Below, piece after piece: positions 47,216 to 60,200 of a DNA stretch of 64,000 nt. Position 1 is the stretch's first letter, and every line of letters starts with the position of its first letter. Origin of the DNA: Aphidius gifuensis. Lineage: Eukaryota > Arthropoda > Insecta > Hymenoptera > Braconidae. The stretch spans positions 1,984,001 through 2,048,000 of the forward strand of contig NC_057792.1 in the NCBI RefSeq assembly GCF_014905175.1, in the 5' to 3' direction. The notes below the pieces were generated by a model. That model had not been told where the DNA came from. It saw only the letters and a list, made by a program, of their open reading frames with translations, and searched no databases. Made by a program: the position numbers and the translations under genes.

Positions 47216-49824
47216 TTAGGATAATTTTTCAACATTTTTCTTGAGTACATTTAGTTCATGAATAATTTCTTTGGGTAAATCATTTCCAACTTGTTCATCA
47301 AGATAATTTGTAAGATCATTAGCTTCTTTTTTCCAAAAATCACCAGGTAATCGAAATAATTCATTGAGATCAATATCACTCTCAACAAGTCCATCAAGTT
47401 TAATTGATCCTTTTTTTGGTAGTAAACCAATTGCCGAATCAACAGCAATATCTTCATTATCAATTCTTCTGATAATCCAATCAAGTACTCTTGAATTTTC
47501 ACCAAAACCAGGCCATAAAAATTTATTATCTTGACTTTTTCTAAACCAATTGACGTGAAATATTTTTGGTAATTTTGCATTTTCAACTTTTGACATATTT
47601 AACCAGTGTTGAAGATAATGTCCAAAATTATAACCGAAAAATGGACGCATTGCAAATGGATCATTCATCACAACTTTTGACTAAAAAATAAAAAATAAAT
47701 ACATTATTTCAACAACACAAAATAATTTAAATAAAACAAAATACATACCTTGTGTTCAGCAGCAGCAGTTGCTTCAGATCTCATTGTTGCACCAATAAAT
47801 ACACCATGTTGCCAATTTCTAGCTTGATAAACAAGTGGTACACCCTCTGGTCTACGACCACCAAATAATATTGCATCAATTGGTACACCATCTGGACTTT
47901 CCCAATTATCATCAATAATTGGACATTGATTTGCTGGTGTACAAAATCTTGAATTTGGATGTGCTGCTGGTTTTTTATCACTATACTTCCATGGTTTACC
48001 ATGCCAATCAATAATATCAAGATTTTTATCAATATCATTTTCCATTCCTTCCCAAAATACACCACCATCACTTGTTTTAGCAACATTTGTAAATATTGTA
48101 TTTTTAAATATTGTATTCATTGCATTTGAGTTGGTTGAGCTTGATGTACCAGGTGCAACACCAAAAAATCCATTCTCCGGATTAATTGCACGTAATAAAC
48201 CATTTTTATCAAATTTCATCCATGCAATATCATCACCAACACATTCAATTTTATAACCAGGTAAACTTGGTTTCATCATAGCTAAATTTGTTTTTCCACA
48301 TGCACTTGGAAATGCTGCTGCAATATAACGTTTTTTTCCTTTTGGATTTGTTATTCCAAGTATCTAAATTACAAAAATATCAAGTGTTATAAATTATCAT
48401 TTTAATATATTAATATAATTATGCATTCTTACCAACATGTGTTCAGCAAGCCATCCTTCTTTTTTAGCAATTGTCGATCCAATTCTAAGTGCAAAACATT
48501 TTTTTCCAAGTAATGAATTACCACCATAGCCACTTCCATATGATACTATTTCATTTTTAGATGGTTTATGAAGTATTATTGTACGTTCTGGATCACATGG
48601 CCATGATGATTTAATTTCAATATTTGTATTATTATCTGGTGCACCAACTGAGTGTAAACATTTTACAAAATCATTATTTCCAAGTATATCAAGTATACGT
48701 GAACCCATACGTGTCATAATTCTCATTGAACAAACAACATATGCTGAGTCAGTTATTTCAATACCAATTTTGGATAATGGTGAACCAATTGGACCCATAC
48801 TAAATGGTATTACATACATTGTTCGACCTATTATTAACAATTCAATATTACAAAGTTATTTTTATTATTTAATTTGATTTTTATAACAATGATTAATGAA
48901 TTAATTTACCTTTCATACAACCAGGAAATCTTTCATTAATTGCTTTGTCCATGTTACTTGGACTAATCCAATTACCAAGTGTACCTTTAATACCATTACG
49001 TGGTGTTGGTATTGTTTCATTCATTGTTTCAGTACAAATAAATGTTTTACTTTCAACTCTTGCAACATCAGCTGGATTTGTTCTTGCCAACCAACAATTT
49101 TTATATTTTATCAATGGTTCAACTGTACCATTTTTTTCTAATAATTTTAACATTATTTCATTTTCTTCATCACTACCATCACAAAAATAAACAGCATCTG
49201 GCTTACAAAGACGTACACAATCTTCAACATAATCACGTATTTTTGGTGCAAGTGGTATTGTTAATTTATTTATAATTGGTACTCCATATATTTTGTCATT
49301 TATTTTATCCATTGAATTTACTGTTTTTACTGTTTGTTTTTCCATCAAGCATGTTGCTCTAAAATTAAATTATTATTATTATTATTGATTGTTTTAAAAT
49401 TGATTAAAACTTTTATAAGACTTGTTGGCAATGAACGAGAATAACTGGCTTCTCATTTAATTTCTAATAGTGAAAGTTTTGCACTTACAAATAAATTCAA
49501 ATAAAAATAAAAAACACTTGCTATAATAAATCAAGTAAAAGTATATATAATTTAAAAAAAAAAAAAAAATACTCACTGTGTATAAAAATTATCAGAACAA
49601 TAAGGCATATTGTAAATTTTTTTAGTATTATCAGTAATACGTAATGAAAAAATTGAATAATTAGCTGATATTCTTAATACTCCAGAAGAACATTTGACTT
49701 TGTTGTTAAATTTTTTAGAAATACTTGAAAATTGTCTGGTAACTTTTGAATGAATATTATTAGTACACCTGTTAGCACAGATAGTCGATGATTGTCTGGC
49801 AATGATCCATCCAATTGTTGGCAT
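47216..49824 (-). CDS. Phosphoenolpyruvate carboxykinase (GTP), mitochondrial type
   Basis: Converts oxaloacetate and GTP to phosphoenolpyruvate, GDP and CO2 (gluconeogenesis, cataplerosis). Coding exons: 49577-49824, 48910-49358, 48433-48827, 47749-48363 and 47216-47680; phases 2, 1, 0 and 0 all join correctly, giving 723 residues. Seen: RTNPADVARVES 175-186 (substrate-binding arginine region); P-loop FPSACGKTN 382-390 with the reactive Cys386; kinase-2 ECVGDDIAWM 404-413; the Omega-loop lid SEATAAAEHK ending at 569; PFAMRPFFGYNFG; FWPGFGENSRVLDW-like region (here LWPGFGENSRVLDW). Residues 1-64 contain no Asp/Glu, are rich in Arg/Lys/Ser, and hold RQFSS (30-34), a typical matrix-protease site, so a mitochondrial presequence is inferred. 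From Met88 the remaining 636 residues equal a cytosolic-size enzyme. The glycine usually following EHK is Ser570, at the exon 4/5 junction. Introns are 218, 82, 69 and 68 bp. Confidence 0.96.
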
Positions 49825-49844
49825 CTTGGCACACAAAACTCCCC

Positions 49845-49852
49845 TTTTTATA
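49845..49852 (-). promoter_or_regulatory. TATA-like element upstream of PEPCK ATG
   Basis: TATAAAAA on the minus strand, followed by GGGGAG. It lies only about 21-28 bp upstream of the ATG at 49824, so a TATA-directed start would fall at or inside the start codon. An acceptor-like TTTGGTTTCATTAG immediately precedes it. The element may therefore be part of a 5' untranslated exon rather than the promoter. Confidence 0.25.
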
Positions 49853-52800
49853 TGTCTAATGAAACCAAAAAGGCCAGAGTCCGAGGGTCGTTGGGGCTAT
49901 TTCGTTTGATTTAATTCCTTTTTTTATTTTTTTCTTTCCTCCACTTTGATACAGATTTAAATCGTGCCCCCAGATTTATAAACTTTTCATTGGTCAATTT
50001 AACTTCCGGTGATATCAAGTGGGATAATAAATAAAAATAAAAATTTTCTAGGTATTTAATACAGTCTACGATGAGTGTATTTGGCTGATGAAACAACTCG
50101 ACAAATTTTACTAAACTCTTGATCACCTTGGATCTTATGTTTTTTTCTATTTTTAATATCCTTTCTTTTGCTTTTTTAATTGACTTTTACTTTACTCTAT
50201 AAATAATTTTCCTTGTTAAATAAATTTAAAGCTTTAATCAGTCAAAATTTACTTTTATTTATTTTTTTTCAACGTTGTCCCCACAGTAGAATCAGTCAAT
50301 AAATGTGCTGACATTGCAATAAACATCTTGGTTTTATATGAAACCCGTTAAAGACTCTTCTTTCCCTCTTTGTTCATTACATTTAAATTCTCTATTTTTA
50401 CAAATACATTTAAACTTGAGATTGGGCTTTCGCATGTCACATTGACGTACTTATTGCTTCCCCTGCTTAATTATTTTTTTTTTAAATAATCAATTTGACA
50501 TTAAAATTATTTTTTCATACATGTATTTGTTTATTTTCAGTTATTTATATCTTTAAAAAATGAACGTAATTATTATCTTTTAATTATTATTTTTATTACG
50601 CGGTTATTTATTATTTTGTTTTGTATTTAACAAGATTTTAATGATGACGCTTTTATTTGACAAACATAAAGTAACAGGTGGTGATAAAAATTTTATCAGA
50701 TTTATCAAGTTTGTATTGGTGATTTGCGAGATTTTTTGCATGTATTTGATTTTTTTTTTTCATTATAATTGGCTGCTGGTGTTGTCGACAGTGATTCATT
50801 ATCGAAACTGAATAAAATTGTTTAATTTTTCTGTCATTTCAATGTTAATTTTGTTTTTATTGATGATGAAAAATTGAGTGGGGCAAAGTACTTGATGGAA
50901 AAATTATAGCTGGATACAATCGATGGACTTGAACGCATTATTTCACATTCAATGTTATTTGTTTATGTTTTAGTTTATTTACTTTTTTTTTTTCTTTATT
51001 ATTTTATTATTTGTTTTGATTTCATGTAGACTATATGGAGAGTCTCATCCAGGGTCCATGATCTTTCGAACTGGACTCATCATTGCTCCATTAAATTTAC
51101 TCATCATTTTTGTTGATCAATAATTTTTTTTTTCTGTTTTTATCAGGAAACGATGAGCTTTTTTTTTTACTCCAAAAATATTGGTTTTATTGAGAACATA
51201 ATATTCATCTTTAACTGTAAATAAATATTATAAATTATTAGTATTTTTAGTTGAATAATAAATAGGTAAAATTAATTATCAAATAGAAAATAATTGAAAT
51301 TGTTTTAATGACATTTCGAGGTCAATTTTAAATTATTTTATCTTAGTATAAAAGAGTGTTGATGAATGAATTTCATTAATTTGATAAAATAAAATAAATA
51401 AATAAAAATTAGAGTCCATAGTACAGTTTGTGTCTAGAGTCTGAACCTGATAATTCAACTTATTTTATTTGAAATTGATAACATGTAAAATAATTGAGAC
51501 AGGAGGCTCGCTCTTTTATCATTTCTTTTTTTTTTTTTTCTTTTCTCAATGTCATATTGACATGTGTGTATGCATAATAATCATTGTCATTAAAATTATA
51601 AAATTGAATTTGATTAATTTTATCATTTCAATTATTTTGTGGTTTTGCTTAAATCAAATTAATATTTATCTGATAAATTTATGATATAATTTTTTAATTC
51701 AGGTCAATTATACTCAACAAATTATCTAATATATTTTTTTATTTTATATAATGAATAACAAACTCGGTAAACAACACTTTGTTTACGACAAAAATTCTAT
51801 TTTAATTTCGAAATGATAAACCATTTTTTTTTTCCTTTTTTAAAACGACAATTAAATTAAAATTTTCTTTTGACTAAAAATAATTTTTTTTTCTCAAACT
51901 TTATACTTTTTAAATCGATTTTTCGTACAAATTATTAATTTATTTATAATTACTCATTAAAAAAAAAAATTATATAAAATTATTGCATGATAAGAGGTCA
52001 TTTTAATTAACAGATAAGAAAACTGTTTGATATTAGATATAAAAAAAAAGAATTTTTCTCATACGAATTATAAAAGATAAATAATAAACTTTTAATGATT
52101 ATTAAAAATTACAATTTAAACATCATTGTTTAATTAATTATCGATTACAGATAAAAAATAAATATCAAAAAGTTTTTAGTTAATTAATGTTAAATATTTA
52201 AATTAATAATTTAATAATTAAATATTTGAATTAATAATTAGTTTATTAATAATTCAGTTGAGTGATATTACCTAATGTTTTTATTAATTTTCTCATATAC
52301 CTATAATAATAATTAAATATTAAAACGAGATATTGAACCAGTTTAATTTACTTGTCTACTTTCATGTATGCATAATTAATTAATAATAATTTTTTAAATT
52401 AAATTTAATAAATGTAGGTGAGCAAATACTTTATGTACATTTTTAAAAATTATTAATAATAATTATTATTTTATATTAATAATTAAAAATGAGTCAATTA
52501 AGGTCACTTGTGATAATTACAAATTTCGCAATATGAAAATAAATATCACACACTGCAGGGGATTTATTTTTGATATAAATTATTGTTATCTATTTTATAT
52601 TTTATCCCCAGCAGAGATATATTATTATTTTTTTTTATCAAGTATAAAAAGGAGTTAACAAATAACTTACCAATATTATTGTAAAATTATTTAACAATAA
52701 ATTAATGCTTATATTCAAATGTTTCTTGTGAAGTTTGTTTTAATGATTGTTTGTCATTATTTATGTATTTTTCCTCGCTAGATATTTTTTTCTTGCTTCA

Positions 52801-53110
52801 TTATTTTATATGCAACATAAACATCTTGAGATTATTTGTTATCTCTTGGTCGAGCCCCTATTATAAACATAAAATACGTCATAAAATTGCTCAATGCAAA
52901 TATCAAACTTGAATTTACTTGATAACATTTATTAATTGTTGATTAAATTTTTAATATTATATTAACAGTTTATTGTTCAAGTATAAATTAATTAATAATT
53001 ATAAAAAAAATTAATTACCCAAATGATGATGAAAAAATTACTGGAGTGATAATTATCCATTATTATTTAATTGTTTATTTGTTTTATTAATTGTTTTTAT
53101 TATTTGCTTG
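49853..53110. other. Upstream region of PEPCK and A+T-rich spacer
   Basis: No supportable gene. A small island (49855-49900, GGTCGTTGGGGC) adjoins PEPCK and may hold its promoter. Further modest islands lie at 50260-50330, 50400-50465 and 51030-51110. The stretch from 51120 to 53100 is almost purely A/T with TTAATTAATTA repeats and no features I can name. Confidence 0.5.
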
Positions 53111-53113
53111 CAG

Positions 53114-53230
53114 ATTCAAGACAGTATCAAAACAACAAATGTCAACCTGTCAAATGCAGTCAAATGTCAACACAGGTTGTAATGGCTGTGTCAGCTGTTG
53201 TGTTGTTTCATAACCTTCATCAAAAATGAT
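53114..53230 (+). other. Candidate exon after a strong acceptor
   Basis: A long pyrimidine tract and TTGCTTGCAG (AG at 53112-53113) lead into a G+C-richer block. It contains CAACCTGT ... ACAGGTTG, an 8-bp inverted repeat (about 53144-53180). All three frames are open for 20 or more codons; the best ends at TGA about 53229. No consensus donor follows. Probably an untranslated or terminal exon, or a conserved element, near the following transcript cluster. Confidence 0.25.
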
Positions 53231-53554
53231 CATCAATATGACATAAAAAATATTGTCACTCATGGAAAAAAAGTCAATTGGCAAAATGGTATTTATTTAT
53301 TAATTTTTTGTTAATTAATTTTAATTAAAATTAAACTAATTAAAAATTTATTTACTAGTTTAGTTTTATCCTAGAGACATTATCTTCTTTACCGATATTT
53401 TTCTGTTTATCAACAGTAGAAAATTATAATTCATATTTTTGCCACCAGTTCACACTGTGCTTTGTTTTGATTGGTTTTTATTTTTTCAAGTAACAGCCAA
53501 TGATCGTCGACGCCTGGAGAAAGGTGAAAAGCCGTTGAGTTGGTCTGACCAAAC

Positions 53555-54165
53555 TCAGTTTTAGCTCCGAAAAAAATTCAATAATTAATTAATAAAACAA
53601 TTTTTAATTATTGAATGTATGACAATTGGATAGAAAAACCAACGGGCTACTAAAAGGTATAAAAATTTTTATTAACACTTAAATATTTTAACGACAATCA
53701 ACTGATGAAAAAATACGTGCTCTTTTTTTTCAATTTTCATGACAAAAATAATGGTTATAAATATTTTTATTAAATTAATCATTGCTTGTCAATTATATTC
53801 GTTAATTATTTATTATATTTAATCATGTTAATTGCCTGTAATTATTTAAATATCATTGTACAAAGAAATTTTTATAATTTACCTAATCTTTTTTTTTTTT
53901 TTTCGTGTGCAATTGTTTTTAGGACGACAATCAAAATGGCCGCCGTTTTTTTCTTTTTTGTGCAAATTATTCAAGCCAAAAGTTATAAATTAATTAGCTG
54001 TTAATTATTAATTAATGTTATCCTAAAGTTGATTTTTTATTTTGTCTACAGCTGGTGATGAACCACTACGTATGATCGGCCGTGTTCACAATCTTGTTGG
54101 TAGACTAGAATTCTATAAACCTGATAAATGTCATAAACATTGAAAGGCCGAAAAGGAAAAATAAA
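53555..54165 (+). CDS. Candidate small secreted-peptide gene (45 codons)
   Basis: Proposed layout: initiator TCAGTT at 53555; untranslated exon 1 to the donor AAAAG|GTATAA (53656/53657); excellent acceptor TTGTTTTTAG (AG 53921-53922); ATG at 53936 in the context CAAAATGGCCGCC. The first codons (MAAVFFFFVQIIQAK) look like a short signal peptide. A weak donor A|GTTATA at 53982 and the acceptor TTTGTCTACAG (AG 54050-54051) remove a 70-bp intron in phase. Exon 3 (54052-54143) then reads GDEPLRMIGRVHNLVGRLEF and ten more residues ending CHKH, to TGA. AATAAA follows at 54160-54165. The mature product would be about 30 residues with one Cys. No family recognised. The weak donor and the overlap of the ATG with a YY1/Pho-like motif (AAAATGGCCGCC) are the main doubts. 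Confidence 0.35.
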
Positions 54166-54239
54166 TTTGTGACGTTCTTTTTTAATTAATTAATTGTTTA
54201 ACATATTAATAATTAAATAAAAAAAGTGACCAAGTGCAG

Positions 54240-54274
54240 GGATACATAAGAAAGACTCCAGGAACAAAATACTG
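54240..54274 (+). other. Candidate 35-bp exon
   Basis: AAGTGCAG acceptor and TACTG|GTGAGTTTT donor (GT 54275-54276) bracket GGATACATAAGAAAGACTCC and 15 further bases. One frame reads GYIRKTPGTKY. The acceptor lacks a good pyrimidine tract. It may be an alternative exon of the transcript starting near 53555. Confidence 0.22.
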
Positions 54275-54279
54275 GTGAG

Positions 54280-57200
54280 TTTTTAAATTTTTATATATTT
54301 TTTTTTGATAAAATAACAAAGTTGACATGGCGTTGACAAGCAATATTATTAACAACAATATACATGATAAAGTAACAATTAAAATACACAATAAATCAAC
54401 AAAGCAATAGCAATAATAATTATTGGTAATTTTAAATATTATTAGTACAATTAATTATTATTGTTTATAAATATTTTGAGAAATATATTTTTGGTTAGTT
54501 TTGAACATTCCACAAGTGGTTGTGTGTTGATGATCGTGACGTGATCTATCAAACCCATCAAACGCCCACTTGAACAAAACAATAATAATTTTAACAATTT
54601 AAAGCTATTAATATTATTATTTTATTTGTTTTTTTATTTATTTATTTTTTTTTAATTAATAAACAAAAGAGTAGATATTGCAAATATTTTTTGGCTCCAA
54701 TTTTGAGCTTGTTGGATCTTGTTGTAGATGGCATGTCATATAGCAATATTTAGCAATAAAAAAATTTATTAGAGCTTGTATTTAATATATTTAAAATGAC
54801 AAATATATATTTTTATTATTTTTAATATATAATTTTGTCTTATATGAAAGTCTCAACAAAGTTGGCAATTGGGATTTTTACTAAGTTAGAGATTTTCTTT
54901 TAATTTAAATTGATTTAGATGTGTAAAAATTTCTATTAATATTTTAATTTTTTTTTATTTCTTTTGGCAAAGTGTTTTCATCAATTTCACACAAGATTTA
55001 GGTATTTCTTTTCTGTGGTTATTGAAAATTGGTATAGGTTTTAGACGAGAAAATAGTAAAATAAAAATAAAGTGGTTATTTGTCACTTTGGTGTTTTACT
55101 ATCCTTAATTTTCAACTTTTTATGTCCAAGCCAATATGTTGAGATTGTAAATTTATAACTTTCGTTAGTTTTCAAATAATATATGACTTGTAATTTTTTT
55201 TTTTCAACACACAAAAGTTAGCTTAACAATATTTTTTAAAAAACTGACTTGTTTAAAATTTTGAATATATTTTATAAGACTTTTTTTTTTAATTTTTCTT
55301 TTACTTTTAAAAAAATCATTTTTTTTATACCTTAGTTTTATTTATCTCTTACTTTATCGCAACGACTATAAACTTGGACGATAATTTATGCTGAAAATGA
55401 CGAGCCCAAGGTGTTAAACTTAAAATAACAATTTTTTTTTTTTTTTCATTCATATATTTATTTTTTAAATTCTTTTCGTTTAATAATCTTTAGAGTTGGA
55501 AATAAATTAATAGTCATAAAAAGCAAAGATAAAGAAAATAATAATTTTAAAATTAAAAACATAAAATTAAATGTTTCTAACGTTGAAATAGATAAACAAT
55601 TTTTCTATTTATTATTCTAATATTTATCTAAAATTTTAGAATTAAATATTTGAAAATTATTTAATTCCCCCTGACTTTTTGTCGTGGGAGATTCGCTATT
55701 TTTTTTTTTGGATGTCATATTTCCCTGACACTTGTAAAATTTAAAAAAATTATTACTCCAATATTTAAACAACAATTATTCTTCGAGTTACAATTTAATG
55801 ATAATTTTTTTTTAACATCTTTAAATAATGAAAAATAATATAGATGGGTTCGGTAGGTTTTTTTGTATGTGTGTATATATTATTCATCAACATCAGCGAA
55901 ATAAAAAAGTAGAAAAAAAAAAAAAAGGGTGCCGTCCGAATTACGTATGCCGCGGGTTATTATGCTTACTATAAATGTTTAATGTGTTTGCCTTCCTTCG
56001 CCAACCATCGCGACTTTATGTTTTACTAAGTAAATTACTATTTTTCTAATTTTTTTTTATTCCATACATATATATAAATATATTGTCTACATTTTACCTA
56101 TACATTCTCACAATTTTTTTATATATATTTTTTTTTGTTCATCTCTTTATTGTTAATGTTGGCACAATCGATTCGCAGTTTTTTTTTCGACCCCGTATGA
56201 ACCTCACACCCCTTTCTTTCTTCATTAAAAAAAAACTTTCTAATACTCATGTATATTCAAGACATACATACTTGTCTTTATTAATTATTTATTCATTTTT
56301 TTTTATTTTTACATTTAAAAGTTTTTGTATATTTCATTTATTTATCGCTGGCAAATGGCAATGGAAAATGGTAAAATATAAAAATTATTTTCTTCAATTT
56401 AATCAAGTTATTATTTTATTTATTGTTATTAATTTATCAACTTGAGGAATTTTATTATTTAAATGTTTATTAAATGTCATTAACAATGAAATGTTGTATC
56501 GATTATCACGGATGTTTATTAAAGGTAAAATTACAATGTGAAATAATAATCGATTGTTTGATACGTTTAAAAAAAATTTTTTTCTTACACAATAATTTTT
56601 GTTTATTTTGTTGATTATATTTTTTTCTTTTTTTTTATTTCATTTTATTTATGAATTTATTGTTTTTTTTTAAATTTTATATTTAATATCAGGCACGATT
56701 TACAATGCCAAGAACTCTTGGCGTCTTATCGTCGTATGTTTACTAGCACCATTCTCGCTTTTTCTGTGTATTTTATATATCGATCCTTTTACAGCACAAC
56801 TTTTAACATTATTTATCATTTTTTTTTTTTTATATTATTTTCGCTATTTTTTTATTTTTTTTAACACTAACTAAAAAACTCATTACCCCACGATATATAT
56901 TTTTTCCTTATTTATATTCTCAATTTAAACGTCTAAATTGGAGCAATTTTTTTTAACACAAAAATATAAATAATAAAAAATTTTCTAATAAATTTTTTCC
57001 CTAATTTAAGTTTAAAATAAAAATAACTAAAAGAAATACAAATTGTTACTTTTAGCCAGGAAATTTTAATTAAATAATTTTGCTAAATTTTATTATATTT
57101 TTTATACCCAAATTTTATTTATTAAATTTCAATAATTTTTTTTCTCAAATAAATATTTGCTGGTATTTTTATTGATCATTTAAATTATATATTTATAATA

Positions 57201-60200
57201 TAACATTATTTCCGCAAACTCAAATGAACCCGGTAGCAAATATGCTGTAGACAAAAAAAATAAATAAATAAAAAAAACCCTTAAATATTTAACACAATAT
57301 TACCTCTTTTTTTTTCCTTAAAAAAATAAAAAGAAAAAAATTAAATTACAAAATTTCAACACTTGTAAAATTGTGACAATTTAATTTATATGAGAATTGA
57401 CAATAATTAGCTTGTATATTTAATGTTCATAGTGTGCAAAATCACTCTAGTATATTTTCCTCTAATTTTCCTCTTGCTCTTTTAGTTGATGATCGAAACA
57501 ACACCCCCCAGGTGCAAAATCCCAGCTCATTTGAATATCCCCTATTTTACCAATTTTCTCGCGTACCATTCTCTTTATCCCTTTTGAATATAGCCTTCAA
57601 CCTCTCTCTTTTTCTCTCTCTCTCTTTCACTCTATTTATCTATCTACCTCTCTCAATACACCCCTTGTCATATCGACAATCGTCAGCATGTCACCAAATG
57701 TGTCCTATCGTTGTCCAAGTATTATTGGCTTCATTGCTATTGGCTAAATTTCATACAACGTTTGTTATTTGTTTATAAAATTCAGTGCAATCAGTGCTAT
57801 ATTATATATTAATATTTATATATACGTTAGTTCATTTTACATACAACCCGACAAATTTTCACCAATTGATACATACAATTTAATCATTTATTATTTTTCA
57901 TTTATAAATACCAATTTATACATTTTTAAATTAAAAATTTTATTATTTTTTTTATCGAGATAATTATTTTTTTTTTTTACAAAAGATATTGGTATTTAGG
58001 TCAAAAAATTTTATAAATGATTTTTTCTTTCAACATGAATGAATGTATTTCTGGGTTAAAACATGTTTATTTTCACGTGTGGTTTAAAGGGGTGTACCTT
58101 GAGGGCTTATTTGTCCCCAAAGTTCATTGGTTTACAAGCGATTAGACTTTTTGGTAGGGAGTTAACAAAACTAACCATCCGATAAATTTAAAATACCACT
58201 ATAAACCTCATTGACAAAAAAATATCAAGTCAAATATATGTATTTATTAACCACCGGAAAAATTATAATTAATTATATTTATTTTAATTTACAAATATTT
58301 TATTTAATTGGGTAATTATTTGTTTTTATTAATTTAAAGATATATTTATTTTTTGAGATCATTATTTTTGCATGTTTGTTCAACCATTGCAATTGAGTTC
58401 AAGTGAGGATACATGACATGCATCAGTACACCCCGCAAAACCTTAAGTTAAAAAAAAAAAAAAAAAAAACATTAATAATGACAAATAAAGTTGTCAAAGA
58501 GATAATTTATTTCAATTTTTTACAACCGATTAGTCACCTTCTATTTTTCTTTTAATTTTTTCATTATTTTTTTTTTTTAAACGTTGACCCAATTATCATG
58601 TAAACTGTGTAAATGTTTTTGGATATTGTCGTTTAAAAAAAAAGAAAAAAAATACGTTTCACTGGATTTTCCTGGTGAAAGAGTTTTTATTATGCCTGAT
58701 TAAATTTTGCAAGAGGGGTCCGTTTGCTTCATTTTTAATTTAACCTATATTGTTGTTTAAAAAGAAGAAAAAAAAATTAATAATAACGGAAAAACCTCAA
58801 CACATGTGTGGATTCTCTAAATTTAATAAAAAAAAAAATTAAATATAGATAAATTTTTTATTGAATGAATTATTTAATATGATTTATCATGTTCATTTAT
58901 TTCAACAACTTGAAAATGACAGATGCAAAGTGATGAGTACACTTTTCACTACGAACCCTTCGTTGAATTATTATGATTTTTTTTTTAAATTTTTTTAATA
59001 TGTATTTTACGAGTTTATTAGATTGTGATGGATATTGTAATCACGTTCTTAACTCAGTAACAGACCTCCCTTTTCTAGCCTCAATTCAATTGTTCAAGTA
59101 TTTTGTCATGATGGGTGGTTAAAAAGAAATAATGTTTCCAACTGTGAACAATTTTACAAACCTATTAACAGTTGTAATAAAAAATAACAAAAAAATATCT
59201 TTTATAAAATTCAACTTTGACTATTACTATTATATAATATATTTATTTTTAAAAATATAATAAAATATTTTAAATATAAAAATCGTGATAAGCGTGATAC
59301 ATCAAAAGTTGAATATATTTATGCACGATTTAACTCAATCGTGACTCTTCTTCTTACTAAAAAAAAAAAAAAAATAATAATTTATAATAAAAGAAAAACC
59401 TATTTAGCAAAAAATAGCAATAATTTTATTATTTTTAAATTAAAAATTAACGAGATGATAAAAAAAAAATGAAAAACAAAATTATAATTAAACTTCCCTA
59501 AAATAACGAGAAAATTAGACATTCAATATTTGCATTAAAAATTGTTGAAAAAAAATAAAAAAAGAAAATTAATTGACTTAACATGGTTAAATAACGTATA
59601 GTCGATAGTTTTTTTTTTTATTTTTTTAAATTTTATTGATAATTGATGTTGTAAATTGCAGGTGAGATTTCTCTGTACACCGATGACGAGATTCTCTTGT
59701 CAATCAAAATTTCATTTCCGATATTATGTATCAACGAATGTTGGCGATTGAATGACTATATATATACGTAGATATTTCGAAACATACATGACCAACCCTC
59801 GACGAAACAATATACATGTACTCTTCGTGTACCAGTATACAGAACACGACTCTCTAATCCATTACGTGCCAATTATCTCACCACGTGGTACCAAATTATA
59901 ATTCCCCTCTTTTTATATTATTTATTATTTTCTCAAATTTAAAAAGTTTTTATTTTTTTATTTTTTGTTGCTCTTCTTCTATCACTCTATTTTGTCTCGC
60001 TTTTCTATTTTTATTTTTCGTTGACCATTTTGCCTTAATCAACCCTCACTTGCAATCTAAAATACAATCCATACAATTCACTATTTTATCTGTTTATTTA
60101 TATTCAATGTATTAAACATCACGCTCTCATTTCTGTTTATGAAATTTATTCGTTCATCTGGCATACAGTGATGCATTACATTTGTAGACTATTTTAATGT

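Noticed and set aside
47251..48086. Minus frames at 47251-47586 and 47781-48086 and plus frames at 48945-49275
   Set aside because: They are shadows of the PEPCK exons in other frames.
57434..57778. 114-codon plus frame rich in Ser and Leu
   Set aside because: Dominated by CT microsatellite and T-tracts, no splice sites, low-complexity composition.
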